Position numbers and translations under genes: made by a program
Assembly: GCF_015773195.1 (NCBI RefSeq)
Contig: NZ_JADWYK010000001.1
Location: 496,001-560,000 of the forward strand
DNA: 64,000 bases
Source: Hymenobacter guriensis
GTDB taxonomy: Bacteria; Bacteroidota; Bacteroidia; Cytophagales; Hymenobacteraceae
Direction of reading: 5' to 3'
Notes under the pieces: generated by a model
Databases searched by the model: none
Told to the model about the DNA's origin: nothing
What the model saw: the letters and a program-made list of their open reading frames with translations, nothing else
In this document: positions 23,270 through 33,393 of the stretch, one piece after another
How the letters are laid out: each line of letters starts with the position of its first letter
Position numbering within the stretch: the first letter of the stretch is position 1

Positions 23270-25690
23270 ATGGCTGCTTCCGGTATTTTGGCCTCCATGA
23301 GTGTCGTATTGGGCGCTGAAATATCCCAGTTTCAGCGTGCAATGGCCACGGCTCGGAAAGAGCTGGGTGGGTTGGTGAAGTTTGGGGAGGGGTTGAAAGA
23401 CGTTGGGAAAACCCTAAGCACCAGCCTGAGCGCCCCGCTGGCTGCTTTGGCTGGTGTTTCGGTGAAGTTGGCCGGCGACATGGAGAAAGCCAACGTCAAC
23501 TTCGAGGTAATGCTTGGCTCGGCAGAGAAGGCCCGCGAAGTATTAGGCGGGCTCAAGCAATTTGCCGACACGACCCCGTTTGAGTTTCCCGAAGTACAGG
23601 AGGCGGCTAAGAAGCTACTGGCTTTCAACACTCCTGCCTCTGAGCTGAAGTCTACTTTGCGCTCCCTTGGCGACATTGCCGCCGGGGTGGATGCGCCCAT
23701 AGGGGAGATAGCCGAAATCTATGGCAAAGCGAGGGTGCAAGGGCGGCTGTTTCAAGAAGACATCAACCAACTAACCGGCCGGGGCATTCCGATTATTCAG
23801 GAGCTGGCCAAGCAATTCAAGGTTAGTGATGGAGAGGTGAAGAAGCTGGTGGAAACCGGCAAAGTAGGCTTCCCCAACATCCAAAAGGCCTTTGCTGATC
23901 TTACGAGTGAGGGCGGGAAGTTCTCCGGGTTGATGGAGAAGCAAAGCAAAACCCTGCCTGGCCTGCTGAGCACCGCGCTCGATGCTGTAAAGGGGTTTGC
24001 TACGGACATCGGCACCGAAATCGTACAGCAATTCAACCTAAAGGAGGCGCTTGCCAGCTTTGGGGAGTTTATCGCTGGCCTGCGGCAGCAATTCTCGGCC
24101 TTGAGTCCAGCAACCAAGCAGGTTATTCTAGCTGTGGGTGCCTTCGCTATTGCCCTTGGGCCGGTATTGGTGGCCATTGGTGCCGTTCTTACAGCTTTGC
24201 CAACGCTCACCCTGGCTTTTGGTGTGTTAACCGGCCCGGTAGGTATTGCTATTGGGGTTTTGGCGGGCGCGGCGGCCCTTATCATTGCTAATTGGGATTC
24301 GCTCGTAGCCTACTTCGGCCCCTCGGGTGAAGGTGGGCGGCTATTTGGGGAGCTGGCAGCATCGGTCAGCGAGTCGGTTGCCGAAATCATGAACGCGCTG
24401 AACTCGCTGTCGGTTGGAGACACCTTTGGCGACCTCATATCAGCAGCTGACATCTTCAGAACCCTGTTTCGGGAAATAGCCGTAGGCATTCGGGCTATTT
24501 CTGATGTGATTGGGGGCGTAATTGGCGGTATTACCCGACTGCTCCAAGGTGATCTGCCAGCCGCTGCCGAGCAAGCCAAGCGGGCGCTAAGCGGACTTGT
24601 TGCGCCCCTGGCGAATCTATTGGGCTTTACAGAGGCCCCGCCGCAAGGCACAGGGCTATCCAGCTACTTTGCCGATCTGACGAACAAGGCGCTGGGTGTA
24701 GCTGGGGGAATTCGGGAGGCTGTTGGCGAACTCAACACCTTCACGCCAGCCGTTGCTGCTATCAGCGATGATATGCAGTCGGCGCTGAACAAAGTGCGTC
24801 AGAGCCTTCTGGAAAACGTGAATCTCTCCAAGGCCCTTGGGCAGATGTACGATTACATTTCCGGGCGGGGCGCTGCCTTGGAATCGGGTATCAAGTCGCT
24901 TATTTCAGCTGGCTTTGCTCCAGCTTCGGCAGTCGTACAAGGGTACGTAAAGCAGCTGCGCGACCTGGCTGTGGCTACTGACGCAATGGCCAGTCGCGCT
25001 AGTGCGGGCGTGTCAGCCCCGAAGGTAGAAGAACAGAAGGTAGCGTTTGGTGGGCTGGACTTTGGCAGCCTGCCAACCCAGCTACCAACAGTTGATATAA
25101 CCCCCTTCACCGCTCCTTTGCAAGAAGCAACCTCGCAAATGGCGCAATTTCAGGCGACTGGCGAGGCTTTTACTGCTGGGCTGAATGAAGTACTGGTTAC
25201 CGGACTGCAAAATATTGCCGTTGGCATTGGGGAGGCCATTGGCCAGATGGCGATTGGCGCCGGAGGGATGGAGTTGGTAGGCGCGGCTCTGCTTAGTGGG
25301 ATAGGCTCTATGGCCATTGACCTGGGTAAGCTTGCCATTGCTACAGGTGTAGCCGCTCTCGGCATCAAGGAGGCGCTCAGTAGTCTTAACCCAGCCCTGG
25401 CAATAGCTGGTGGTATAGCTCTGGTTGCTCTGGGTACGGCCGTGCGTGGCGCCGCTGGCCGAATCACTGGCGGCGGTTCGGGTGGCGCGCCATCGCCTTC
25501 GTTTGCCTCTTCGCCAATGCCAAAAAGTTACACCCCACCCACTAGCCAATCAAGAAATACCGCCCCCGCGCCGCCTACTGACATTACCCATACCATCAAT
25601 GTGCTGCTAACCGCAAAAGGCAGTGACCTTTCTCAGGTAATGGAGTTGCACGTAAATAGACAGGGGCGCATAGTTGGCCGCAAAGTATAG
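23270..25690 (+). CDS. Tail tape measure protein
   Basis: Sets tail length and travels into the host during DNA entry. The N-terminal 200 residues carry the TMP core: VKLAGDMEKANVNFEVMLGSAEKA, PFEFPEVQEAAKKLLAF and NQLTGRGIPIIQELAKQFKV. Hydrophobic helices lie at about 280-345 and 665-735. Length 806 implies a tail of moderate length (about 0.15 nm per residue in other phages gives roughly 120 nm). Tail chaperone genes precede it. Confidence 0.92.
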   Translation: MAASGILASMSVVLGAEISQFQRAMATARKELGGLVKFGEGLKDVGKTLSTSLSAPLAALAGVSVKLAGDMEKANVNFEVMLGSAEKAREVLGGLKQFADTTPFEFPEVQEAAKKLLAFNTPASELKSTLRSLGDIAAGVDAPIGEIAEIYGKARVQGRLFQEDINQLTGRGIPIIQELAKQFKVSDGEVKKLVETGKVGFPNIQKAFADLTSEGGKFSGLMEKQSKTLPGLLSTALDAVKGFATDIGTEIVQQFNLKEALASFGEFIAGLRQQFSALSPATKQVILAVGAFAIALGPVLVAIGAVLTALPTLTLAFGVLTGPVGIAIGVLAGAAALIIANWDSLVAYFGPSGEGGRLFGELAASVSESVAEIMNALNSLSVGDTFGDLISAADIFRTLFREIAVGIRAISDVIGGVIGGITRLLQGDLPAAAEQAKRALSGLVAPLANLLGFTEAPPQGTGLSSYFADLTNKALGVAGGIREAVGELNTFTPAVAAISDDMQSALNKVRQSLLENVNLSKALGQMYDYISGRGAALESGIKSLISAGFAPASAVVQGYVKQLRDLAVATDAMASRASAGVSAPKVEEQKVAFGGLDFGSLPTQLPTVDITPFTAPLQEATSQMAQFQATGEAFTAGLNEVLVTGLQNIAVGIGEAIGQMAIGAGGMELVGAALLSGIGSMAIDLGKLAIATGVAALGIKEALSSLNPALAIAGGIALVALGTAVRGAAGRITGGGSGGAPSPSFASSPMPKSYTPPTSQSRNTAPAPPTDITHTINVLLTAKGSDLSQVMELHVNRQGRIVGRKV

Positions 25691-25695
25691 CAAGT

Positions 25696-26196
25696 TTACA
25701 GCTCGGCCTTTGCCTTTTCGGCTGCCTTCTTATTATCCTCCTCTTGTTGCTTTTGCATTGTGCGGCTGATAATAACTGCCTGTGCTGTATGCAAGGCTGT
25801 ATCTTCTTTAAATGACATATAAACCTGCTGGCCCAGCCAAAAATACTCTGGTATATATCTGTTATTCTGAATACCAGGGCCATAAGACGCTTTCAACGCA
25901 TCAAGCAGATAGCTTGCGCTATTAGTGGTGAGGACCACTGCCATTAAACGACCCTTGTAGAACCCATAAGATATATCTACTTGGGCGTTGCCTATCGACG
26001 GACTGTCGCTGGTTCGTTTGTAATACCGTATGCGGTCTTGAGAGGTGGTTAAATAAACCAAGTCTTTGATGGCGGTGGTATCTGCCCAGAACCGCGCATC
26101 TCTAAAACCATTCTTTTCGTCAAGCGCCTTTACATTCTGCGCCCGCACGGTATAACACACCAGAATCAACACCAAGGATAGCAGTAGCTTTTTCAT
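25696..26196 (-). CDS. Secreted moron protein, 166 aa
   Basis: The only reverse gene inside the tail block. Residues 1-19 are a clear signal peptide (MKKLLLSLVLILVCYTVRAQ), then a soluble domain with many aromatic residues and a lysine/glutamate-rich helical end. No family recognised. Less GC-rich than neighbours, with its own promoter-like TATACTTG (26209-26202) 5 bases before the ATG. These traits fit a moron, a gene expressed from the prophage for the host's benefit. It ends 5 bases from the tape-measure stop. Confidence 0.75.
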   Translation of the reverse strand: MKKLLLSLVLILVCYTVRAQNVKALDEKNGFRDARFWADTTAIKDLVYLTTSQDRIRYYKRTSDSPSIGNAQVDISYGFYKGRLMAVVLTTNSASYLLDALKASYGPGIQNNRYIPEYFWLGQQVYMSFKEDTALHTAQAVIISRTMQKQQEEDNKKAAEKAKAEL

Positions 26197-26201
26197 AACG
26201 T

Positions 26202-26209
26202 CAAGTATA
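26202..26209 (-). promoter_or_regulatory. Moron promoter -7 element TATACTTG
   Basis: One mismatch from TAnnTTTG, located 5 bases before the ATG at 26196, giving a nearly leaderless transcript. The same octamer lies before the integrase gene. Confidence 0.45.
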
Positions 26210-26215
26210 CTAAAC

Positions 26216-26239
26216 TTTTTGTTTGTCCTAGTGATACCC
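26216..26239 (+). repeat. 24-bp intergenic repeat, copy 2 (before baseplate gene)
   Basis: Identical to 16286-16309. It lies between the divergent moron and the forward baseplate gene, 45 bases before the start at 26284. Confidence 0.75.
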
Positions 26240-26283
26240 CGCGCCTGCCTTCCGCCCGCCCTCCCCTGGGGGTAGCTTCGTGC

Positions 26284-29100
26284 ATGGCTCTGATTCTGGT
26301 AAAGCGCACGGTAGTTCCTGGGGAGGACCGCAAGAAAGCGGTTGTCACCGAATGGAGCTACAACACCCGCACCGGAGAGGACGAAACCAGAACCAGCACC
26401 TACAACGCCCCGTTCCCGGCGCCCTTCACTCCCTCCGCTACCAAGCTGCTGGGCTTCTACTGCGAGGATACCACGCGAGTAGACGTATACCCAGCCTACG
26501 CGCTAGACGGGACCAGCCGGCGGGAACGAACCCCCAACGCCACTGAGTGCCCGGCCCCCAACAGCCCCGCCACGGTTGACCTGTTGCCCGCTCCAGCCAA
26601 TCACTTCACCGCCCCCGCTGGCGCTATCCTACTAGCCCGTAGCTACCGGGCGGTACCTCGCGAAATAGGCTTACTCTCGCAGTATGATGTGTACTACCTC
26701 CCTTCCTCGCACACAGTAGAGGTAAAGGAAGATTTAGGCTTCTACACCGTAGCCGACAACCCGCCCAGGTTCACTCGCACGGCTGCTGAGATACTTGACC
26801 GTTGGTGCCTGGCTTCGGGTCAGGCTCCTTACACCGAGCGCAGAGTCTATTACGCGGGTGTGCCCGATTACATTGCAACGATCGATTACGACAACGTAGC
26901 GACCTGCCAGCGACTCTGTGGAATCACGGTAGCAGGCACGGCCACGTTCAATACCAGTACCGGCTATGGGGCTATAACCGCTACTACTACGGGTGCTGTG
27001 GGGCCGGTGCTCTACCGGCTGGATGGAACGCCCGACGCCGGCCAAACCAGTCCTTTGTTTGAGGAACTGCCGCAAGGGCTCTACCCCCTGACCGCCACCG
27101 AAACCCGGGAAGGCGGGTGTACAGCTACTACGCTGGTGCGAGTCGTGGCGAGTTATGCTGACCGCTACCGACTTGCCTTTAAGGACTTCTGGAATCGGGA
27201 TATCGTTGTTCGCTTTCCTTACCTGGGCTATACGGGCGAGGCGGAAGATATTATAGGCTCCGATGTTCCCCTGGTGCTCGACTGGCAAGCCGGGGCAATG
27301 GAAACCGCCTTTGTGCCCGGTATTCGGGGTTCGGAGTGTGCGCTAGACATTCTGCTGACCTACGACAACCAGCTGCTCGACGTGTTCAGCGGGCACGAAC
27401 GACTGGTTGGGGTTGTCGTTGAACGCGACGAGCAAGAGCTTTGGAGGGGCTGGATACTGCCTGAGCAGTACACCGTTCCCCATCTGTCGGCTCCTAAACC
27501 GCTTCAACTACAGGCCACGGATGCCCTGGCTACTCTTTCGGGCAAGCCCTTTGCCCGGCCCGATGGCTCCCCCTACCGGGGTATGTGGTCGCTGCTGCAG
27601 GTCGTGCAAACCTGCCTGGGTAAAACCGATTTAATCTTACCTCTACGAGTACTCGATAACCTCTACCCGGTCGGTGGTGGGCCTGACCTTGGGAGTGTCT
27701 TAGAACAGGTCTTTGTCGATACCTACGCCAGCTACACCACCGACAAGGGGGAGGCATGGGATTGTGCAGAAGTATTAAACGCCATCCTGGAAAGTCGGGG
27801 GTGCCGACTGTATCAGTGGGCGGGTTATTGGTATTGGGAGCGGTTCGCTGATCTATCCACGGAAGAGCAGACCTATTTCGTCTTCAGTGCGGAAGGCCAG
27901 AGTCTACCAACGGCCACTGTGGAGCCTTTGGTGTCGGTGGAAATCCCCACGGAAGGGCACCCGCATTGGGTAGAAGCCTCTCAAACCGCCTCCGAAAGAG
28001 GGGCGGTGAAGCAGGTAACCGTCAAAGCCGAGCCGGGGGAGGTCGCTAACCTGCTGGCGCCTTTCCTACCAGCGGATACAGCTACCACCCTACCGGGTTG
28101 GAGCGGTGCAGCTTCCTACACCCTGCACTATGCAGGCAAGGGCAAAACCCCGGAGATTGAGCTAAAGAGCGGCATTCCGGGGGTGTTCTCCGGTCTACTG
28201 AGCTACCTGGAAACCCCGGTTACCGTTCCTATTCCCCTCTACAAAGACCAACGCCAGGCACTCATTATCTCCGGCAAGATCACCCCCGTAACGGGCGAGT
28301 ACGACACCGAAGACACGACGACCCAACCGTTTATGCGGATGGTGCTGGTCGTGAATGGCAAAGAGTACGAACCGCAGTTAGCGGATGCGGATGGGTTCAC
28401 CACGATTGTCCGCCTTCCCCAGCCCGGCGAAACCTACGAACTGCAAGGCTTCTTCCCGCGTCGGGACGCCCCCCTTCCGCAAGCTACTTCGGGTGCTTCG
28501 CTGCGCTTCTACCAGCCAGAAGTGCCCGGAGATGGGCTGCCGATGGATGTACGCATTACAGACCTGAAACTACACTGGCAGCTGGATAACCTCTTCGGGC
28601 AAATCTTCTCAGAGGAAGACTACGCCGATAAAGCCATTGCCAGCAACAAGCTCGATGTTACCCGGCTCGATGAAAGCCTGACGCTGTTTCATACGGATAC
28701 GCCAAGGGTACGCCGGAAAGGCACCCTACTAGGAGCCGATAGCAAGCCGACCAATCTTTGGTTTGAGCCGGCCTATCCGGAGCGGCAATACCAGCTGATT
28801 GACTGGCAGGCCTCCTACCGCGCTATCTGCCAGCGCCGGCCCCAACAGGTGCTGTCGGGTGTGCTCTTAGGCGACCTCTGGCCGGGGGCGCTCTTAACCG
28901 ACCCTAGCGAAGACACTCCGGGGGTGTATCCGCTTCCCGCTTGTGCTTACGACGTGCGCAATGTAGAGTGGACGATTACCGCCGTGCAGCTGCTGGGCTT
29001 GTCAGTTGGTGCGGTTGAACCGGGCCGGCTACTCTACCAAGCTGGCGACCCTCGCCCCATAGCAGGCGGCTACTTACTTCTACAAGGCAATGGATCGTAA
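26284..29100 (+). CDS. Large tail/baseplate protein, 938 aa
   Basis: Distal tail or baseplate protein by position after the tape measure and by its beta-rich character. The segment around RYRLAFKDFWNRDIVVRF, then VPLVLDWQAG and WRGWILPEQYT, resembles tail proteins of Bacteroidota prophages. The N-terminal 300 residues look like a separate module with cysteines. No signal or membrane segment. Specific role (hub or distal tail) is unknown. Overlaps the next gene by 11 bases. Confidence 0.65.
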   Translation: MALILVKRTVVPGEDRKKAVVTEWSYNTRTGEDETRTSTYNAPFPAPFTPSATKLLGFYCEDTTRVDVYPAYALDGTSRRERTPNATECPAPNSPATVDLLPAPANHFTAPAGAILLARSYRAVPREIGLLSQYDVYYLPSSHTVEVKEDLGFYTVADNPPRFTRTAAEILDRWCLASGQAPYTERRVYYAGVPDYIATIDYDNVATCQRLCGITVAGTATFNTSTGYGAITATTTGAVGPVLYRLDGTPDAGQTSPLFEELPQGLYPLTATETREGGCTATTLVRVVASYADRYRLAFKDFWNRDIVVRFPYLGYTGEAEDIIGSDVPLVLDWQAGAMETAFVPGIRGSECALDILLTYDNQLLDVFSGHERLVGVVVERDEQELWRGWILPEQYTVPHLSAPKPLQLQATDALATLSGKPFARPDGSPYRGMWSLLQVVQTCLGKTDLILPLRVLDNLYPVGGGPDLGSVLEQVFVDTYASYTTDKGEAWDCAEVLNAILESRGCRLYQWAGYWYWERFADLSTEEQTYFVFSAEGQSLPTATVEPLVSVEIPTEGHPHWVEASQTASERGAVKQVTVKAEPGEVANLLAPFLPADTATTLPGWSGAASYTLHYAGKGKTPEIELKSGIPGVFSGLLSYLETPVTVPIPLYKDQRQALIISGKITPVTGEYDTEDTTTQPFMRMVLVVNGKEYEPQLADADGFTTIVRLPQPGETYELQGFFPRRDAPLPQATSGASLRFYQPEVPGDGLPMDVRITDLKLHWQLDNLFGQIFSEEDYADKAIASNKLDVTRLDESLTLFHTDTPRVRRKGTLLGADSKPTNLWFEPAYPERQYQLIDWQASYRAICQRRPQQVLSGVLLGDLWPGALLTDPSEDTPGVYPLPACAYDVRNVEWTITAVQLLGLSVGAVEPGRLLYQAGDPRPIAGGYLLLQGNGS

Positions 29101-30247
29101 ACCAACAGACCTGACGCTTTCCCTGGCGCTGCAACTCAACGACCTGCTTGTGGTGCATCGGCCGGGCGCGCTTGCGCCGGAAGACCGGGACGTCGTAACC
29201 TCTTTGCAGGCGCTACGCTCGTTTGTTGGCGTGACCGACACCTATTTGGTGCGCACCTGGAGCCAGCTGGATAACACGCGACAGGATGCCGCCCTGAAAC
29301 CGGGCACCCTGTACCGTGTCTCCAACCGCCCGGGCGGGCCGGACGTGCTAGCCTTTGGCGGTAGCACGATTTCGCTGCTGCCGGACGCCTACACGGTCAG
29401 CGGAGACGAGGAAGAGGGCGAAACCCTGACGCCGGTATCCTACGACCTGGCAACGGACAGCGTAGCGGCCAGAGGTGGAGCGGTAGAAGTCGGAACCCGC
29501 ACCATCACCGCTACCAAAACCGGGCTGGGCATAACCGCCGGGCAGGAGCTTACTATCAACAACGACGCCAATGGAGCAGCCATCGAGGCCATTGTAGCGC
29601 CTGAGCTTCCACCCTTGCCCGCCCTATCAACACCGGATGCGCTCAAGCGGGAGCCGGGTGCTGATCTGGCTACTGAGCTTAACTGGACCGTCACCAAAAA
29701 AGACAATCTGATCGCTACCGTAACCGTGGCCGGCGAAAGCCAGGACGTGGGCGACGGAACAACCAACCTGAGCGGGACGGTGCATGTGTTTGCCAACCCT
29801 ATAAGCGAATCAAACCCTACAGGCGTGACCACTTTCAAGAACGTGGCCACTGATGCCGAAGGACTGGTTAAAGAGGCGGAGGTGAAGGTATTGATTCAAT
29901 CCAAGCGCTTCTGGGGAGCCCTCTCTTCAGACCCAGCAACCATTTCGGCCGGCGCCCTGAGCACGGCTTTGAAAGCCATGACAGGCACTGAGGCAACAGC
30001 AAAGGGCTGGGGGCAGGAGTTCGGGGAAACCCGGCAGCAGGCCCGCACCATCACCCTGGCCAGCCAATACCCGGTCTTCGCCTACAAGGCAACCGCTGGA
30101 ACCCCTACGGTGAAGGTTGGCGGCCTGCTGAACTCGGCTTTCCAAACCCGGGCCTTCACTTTCATCAACTCCGAAGGGGAGCCCGAAGGCTTCCTGCTGG
30201 TCTACGGCACCCTCAATTCCGGCACCGTCTCAATCGAACTACTGTAA
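29090..30247 (+). CDS. Tail-tip structural protein, 385 aa
   Basis: No specific family recognised. Residues 1-60 (LTLSLALQLNDLLVVHRPG and LQALRSFVG) resemble the fibre-adaptor start of Bacteroidota phages. The rest is Thr/Gly/Ala-rich, with an Ig-like region around LNWTVTKKDNLIATVTV. The stop overlaps the next start by one base. Confidence 0.55.
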   Translation: MDRKPTDLTLSLALQLNDLLVVHRPGALAPEDRDVVTSLQALRSFVGVTDTYLVRTWSQLDNTRQDAALKPGTLYRVSNRPGGPDVLAFGGSTISLLPDAYTVSGDEEEGETLTPVSYDLATDSVAARGGAVEVGTRTITATKTGLGITAGQELTINNDANGAAIEAIVAPELPPLPALSTPDALKREPGADLATELNWTVTKKDNLIATVTVAGESQDVGDGTTNLSGTVHVFANPISESNPTGVTTFKNVATDAEGLVKEAEVKVLIQSKRFWGALSSDPATISAGALSTALKAMTGTEATAKGWGQEFGETRQQARTITLASQYPVFAYKATAGTPTVKVGGLLNSAFQTRAFTFINSEGEPEGFLLVYGTLNSGTVSIELL

Positions 30248-32100
30248 TGGCGAACCTACTCGGAACAAACCTTAGTGACGCGGCCGTACCGTTGACCGAC
30301 AACGGCAAGACGACCCACTATGCCCGCTGGGGTGACCACGACAAACCCGTAGCAGACGTAGCCGCCCGCGCTGCGCTGCAAACCAGTCCTGACGGGAAGC
30401 TCAACACCTACAACCCCTACAGCTCCGGCCAGCTTGGAGTTGGCATGACCATCACCTACCCGGACGGAACCCAGGAGCGGTTGCGGGTTGATATGGACTG
30501 GTGGGCAACAGCCACGGAAGCGCAGAAGGTAGCCGCCCTGCAAACCACGCTTACCGCCTACGACCCGGAACACCCGGAAAAGTGTTGGTGGGAAGCGGTG
30601 GCGGGTAGTCCGGTACTCGTTACCGCCCCGGATGGAACCCGCTACCAGGTACACACCCTGGCAGAAGCGCGGGGGATAACAGGCGCTGGTGGGTTTGATG
30701 GGATTATTCAGTTAAGGGCGGGGTTAAGCGTTTCGGCTAACCTTACCTTTGCGGACGTTTTTATCAACGGTGGGCGGTTCGAGGTGGAAATCTTGACCGG
30801 CGTCGTGCTTACCTGTGCGCAGGTGGACTTTTTCGAATCCAGCGGCGCGGGAATTATCGCGTTGGAGCGGACAGCGCACGCTAGCGTCTTTCGGCGGCTG
30901 CTTATCCCCGAGAGTGCTCTCGTCTACTGCACGGATTGCCAGATCAATCCGTCGCTTATTTATGGTGAACTGGAAGTCGGAGCTGGAAGCTTCTTTGTGT
31001 TTGTCGATGGGGTAGCCCCTGTTGGGACGGGAACCGTGCGCCTGCTTCCCGGATGCCGGGTAACGGATGCCGATGTACTGCTACTGGAAGATGGAGGTAT
31101 TACGGTAGACGACCAGCGGGGGAGTTCTTCGGGCGGTGGGGACGGAACCGATACGCAGGCCCGCGCCGACATTGTGGACTTGCAGCAGGATGTTTCCGAT
31201 CTGGAGCAGGGCAAGCAGGACGCGCTAGGCTTCACCCCAATCAACAAGGCAGGCGACACGGTAACAGGAGACCTGCTAAGCACCGGCCCCCGCATCGATA
31301 ACGATAGCCGCCTGGCTACGATAGGGGAATTACGAGACCTGGTGAACGGCCTGAGTTTCAAAGATGAAGCGCGGGTACTGCTGACAGCTATTCCCGGCGG
31401 GGGTACTCTCGCAACGGCTGGACTGCCTATCGTGCAGGGTGTACAGTTATTAGAAGGCGACCGGGTAATTCTGGCATTAGCTTCGGCTGCTTCAGGCCTT
31501 TATGTAGCGAAAGCCGCTGGCTGGACGCGCACGACGGATGCTGACACTAAGGCGGAAATTATGCGCGCCACGCTCTTCGTGAGTGAGGGCGACTATGCAG
31601 TAGACGGAAATGGCAACCCCCGCCGCTGGACAGCCACGCTGGCCGCCTCCGGTACGCTGGGTAGTTCGGTTTTTACGTTCGTGGAAAGCACCGGGGCTAG
31701 TTCCTACGCCGCCGGGGCGGGGCTTGCCCAAACAGGCACTACGTTCTCAGTAGACCCCTCCACAATTCCGCAGACATCCTCCTACCGCTTGGTGTCGGAT
31801 GCGCAGATAGCAGGGTGGAATGCCAAGATCAACCCGCCCGTAGTCAGTACCGGCACGGTGCTCTACTTCGATAAAGACCGCAACTACGGCACGGATGCCA
31901 GCCCGCAAACAGCGGTTGCCTACACCGCCGACACCACCACAGCAGTAGAAGACACGCTCACCAAACTTGTCCACATGGGCCCCGCCAAGCCCACCCTTCC
32001 CGGTACCCAGGCGCCGAGCAGTGAGAGCTACAAGAACAACGAAATCAACCGCATCTTCTTCTGGTGGACGGGCTCAGCCCTTAAATACTACATCCGATGA
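30247..32100 (+). CDS. Tail fibre protein, 617 aa
   Basis: Probably host-binding fibre. A coiled-coil-like stretch (about 310-330, DIVDLQQDVSDLEQGKQ) leads to the fibre signature LGFTPINKAGDTVTGDL. Upstream beta-rich repeats could form a beta-helix. C-terminal half has Ala/Gly/Thr-rich strands and ends FFWWTGSALKYYIR. Start overlaps the previous stop and its own stop overlaps the next gene by 4 bases. Confidence 0.7.
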   Translation: MANLLGTNLSDAAVPLTDNGKTTHYARWGDHDKPVADVAARAALQTSPDGKLNTYNPYSSGQLGVGMTITYPDGTQERLRVDMDWWATATEAQKVAALQTTLTAYDPEHPEKCWWEAVAGSPVLVTAPDGTRYQVHTLAEARGITGAGGFDGIIQLRAGLSVSANLTFADVFINGGRFEVEILTGVVLTCAQVDFFESSGAGIIALERTAHASVFRRLLIPESALVYCTDCQINPSLIYGELEVGAGSFFVFVDGVAPVGTGTVRLLPGCRVTDADVLLLEDGGITVDDQRGSSSGGGDGTDTQARADIVDLQQDVSDLEQGKQDALGFTPINKAGDTVTGDLLSTGPRIDNDSRLATIGELRDLVNGLSFKDEARVLLTAIPGGGTLATAGLPIVQGVQLLEGDRVILALASAASGLYVAKAAGWTRTTDADTKAEIMRATLFVSEGDYAVDGNGNPRRWTATLAASGTLGSSVFTFVESTGASSYAAGAGLAQTGTTFSVDPSTIPQTSSYRLVSDAQIAGWNAKINPPVVSTGTVLYFDKDRNYGTDASPQTAVAYTADTTTAVEDTLTKLVHMGPAKPTLPGTQAPSSESYKNNEINRIFFWWTGSALKYYIR

Positions 32101-33371
32101 GCCCGCGCCTGCAAATGATTCTACAGGGCGGGCGGGTGTCCAGCGTGGCCGTGAAGGTGCTGCGCACGGCATCCGGCAACTACACCGGCACCGTGAACAG
32201 CAACACGCCCGTGACGGTGCTGGTTGAGTCCACCGGGCAGGAGGTTACCGTCCCCTCTGCGGGCCCCTTTACGGTGAGCTTCTCGGCCGCTGGCTTGTAC
32301 AATGTGTACTTCTATACCTCCGCCTTCGACGCAGTCACCTTCATCGACCTGAACAACGCCGGGGTTGTCTGCACGATTGGCTCGGAAGATGGCGTATTCG
32401 ACACCAGCAAGTTCCAGAACCTGACGTACGTCAACGTAGGTGGGAGTTACGTGCATACGGCCAAGGGCCTGTTTGCCGATGCCTTCCGCATTCCCAACAC
32501 GCTCTTAACAAGTGGCACGCTGAACCTGGCGGACGTCAACGCGGCCCGCATCTACCTGGATAATGGCAAGTTCAGCGCCCTGAGCTTGCCCACCGATAGA
32601 AGCCGCCTGACCACGATAGAAGCCTCTGGCGGGCTGCTCAGCGGCACGTTTACGACGGGCTCCATGCCAGCGCTGAAGGTGCTGAACCTGGGCGCCTTCA
32701 CCAACGCAGCCGGTAGGCTGACCACCATCAACATCACCGGCTGCCCCTTGCTGGAAACGCTGGGCCACGCCAACAACCGCACGCAGGTTGTCACGGCTAC
32801 GGCAGCTGACCTGACCAAATTAAAGGACTGGTCAGCCCGTTTCGCGGCCTTTGGCGGGGTCAACTTCGCGGCCTTCCGGCAGAATGTGGAGTGGGCAACG
32901 GTCCTTATCACGATGGACTGGCGTGAGTGCGGCCTGAGCGGGGCGGAAATGGAAAGCCTGTTTGATACGCTCTTAGCTACCGCCGCCAGCCGGCCGGCCG
33001 GCGCGAAGACCCTGCGCCTGGATGGCTTCACGGCCGGCCAGCTGAATGAGGCCCTGGTGCAGACGCAGGAAAGAACCAAAGTCGCTCAGCTGCTGAGCAC
33101 GCTGGGTATTACCACCACCTACAACAAGGTGCGCGTGAACCTGACCCGCACTAATGCCTCGACCGTCCGCCTGACCTATACGGGCTCCAGGGACATTACC
33201 ATTTGGGGCGTGGGCGACACCATCACGCTCAGCGCCTCCACCAACACCACCGGCCTGGCCAATGGCGCCTACACCGTGCAGGCCAGTTCGCCGGGCGGCA
33301 AAATCTGGGACATAGCCCAGACGGGCGCCACTATTTCCGGGGGTGCTACCGGAACCTTCGACAAAGTCTGA
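32097..33371 (+). CDS. Leucine-rich-repeat-like tail protein, 424 aa
   Basis: From about residue 90 to 245 the sequence has irregular LRR/BspA-type spacing: NLTYVNVGGS, LTTIEASGG, ALKVLNLGAF, RLTTINITGCPLLETL. The N-terminal 90 residues are Ig-like (TVPSAGPFTVSFSAAGLY) and the C-terminus is a beta module (LTYTGSRDITIWGVGDTI). Located after the fibre gene, it probably binds a host surface ligand. Family assignment is by pattern only. Confidence 0.55.
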   Translation: MSPRLQMILQGGRVSSVAVKVLRTASGNYTGTVNSNTPVTVLVESTGQEVTVPSAGPFTVSFSAAGLYNVYFYTSAFDAVTFIDLNNAGVVCTIGSEDGVFDTSKFQNLTYVNVGGSYVHTAKGLFADAFRIPNTLLTSGTLNLADVNAARIYLDNGKFSALSLPTDRSRLTTIEASGGLLSGTFTTGSMPALKVLNLGAFTNAAGRLTTINITGCPLLETLGHANNRTQVVTATAADLTKLKDWSARFAAFGGVNFAAFRQNVEWATVLITMDWRECGLSGAEMESLFDTLLATAASRPAGAKTLRLDGFTAGQLNEALVQTQERTKVAQLLSTLGITTTYNKVRVNLTRTNASTVRLTYTGSRDITIWGVGDTITLSASTNTTGLANGAYTVQASSPGGKIWDIAQTGATISGGATGTFDKV

Positions 33372-33393
33372 CCTGACCAAACACCATGCAGCC

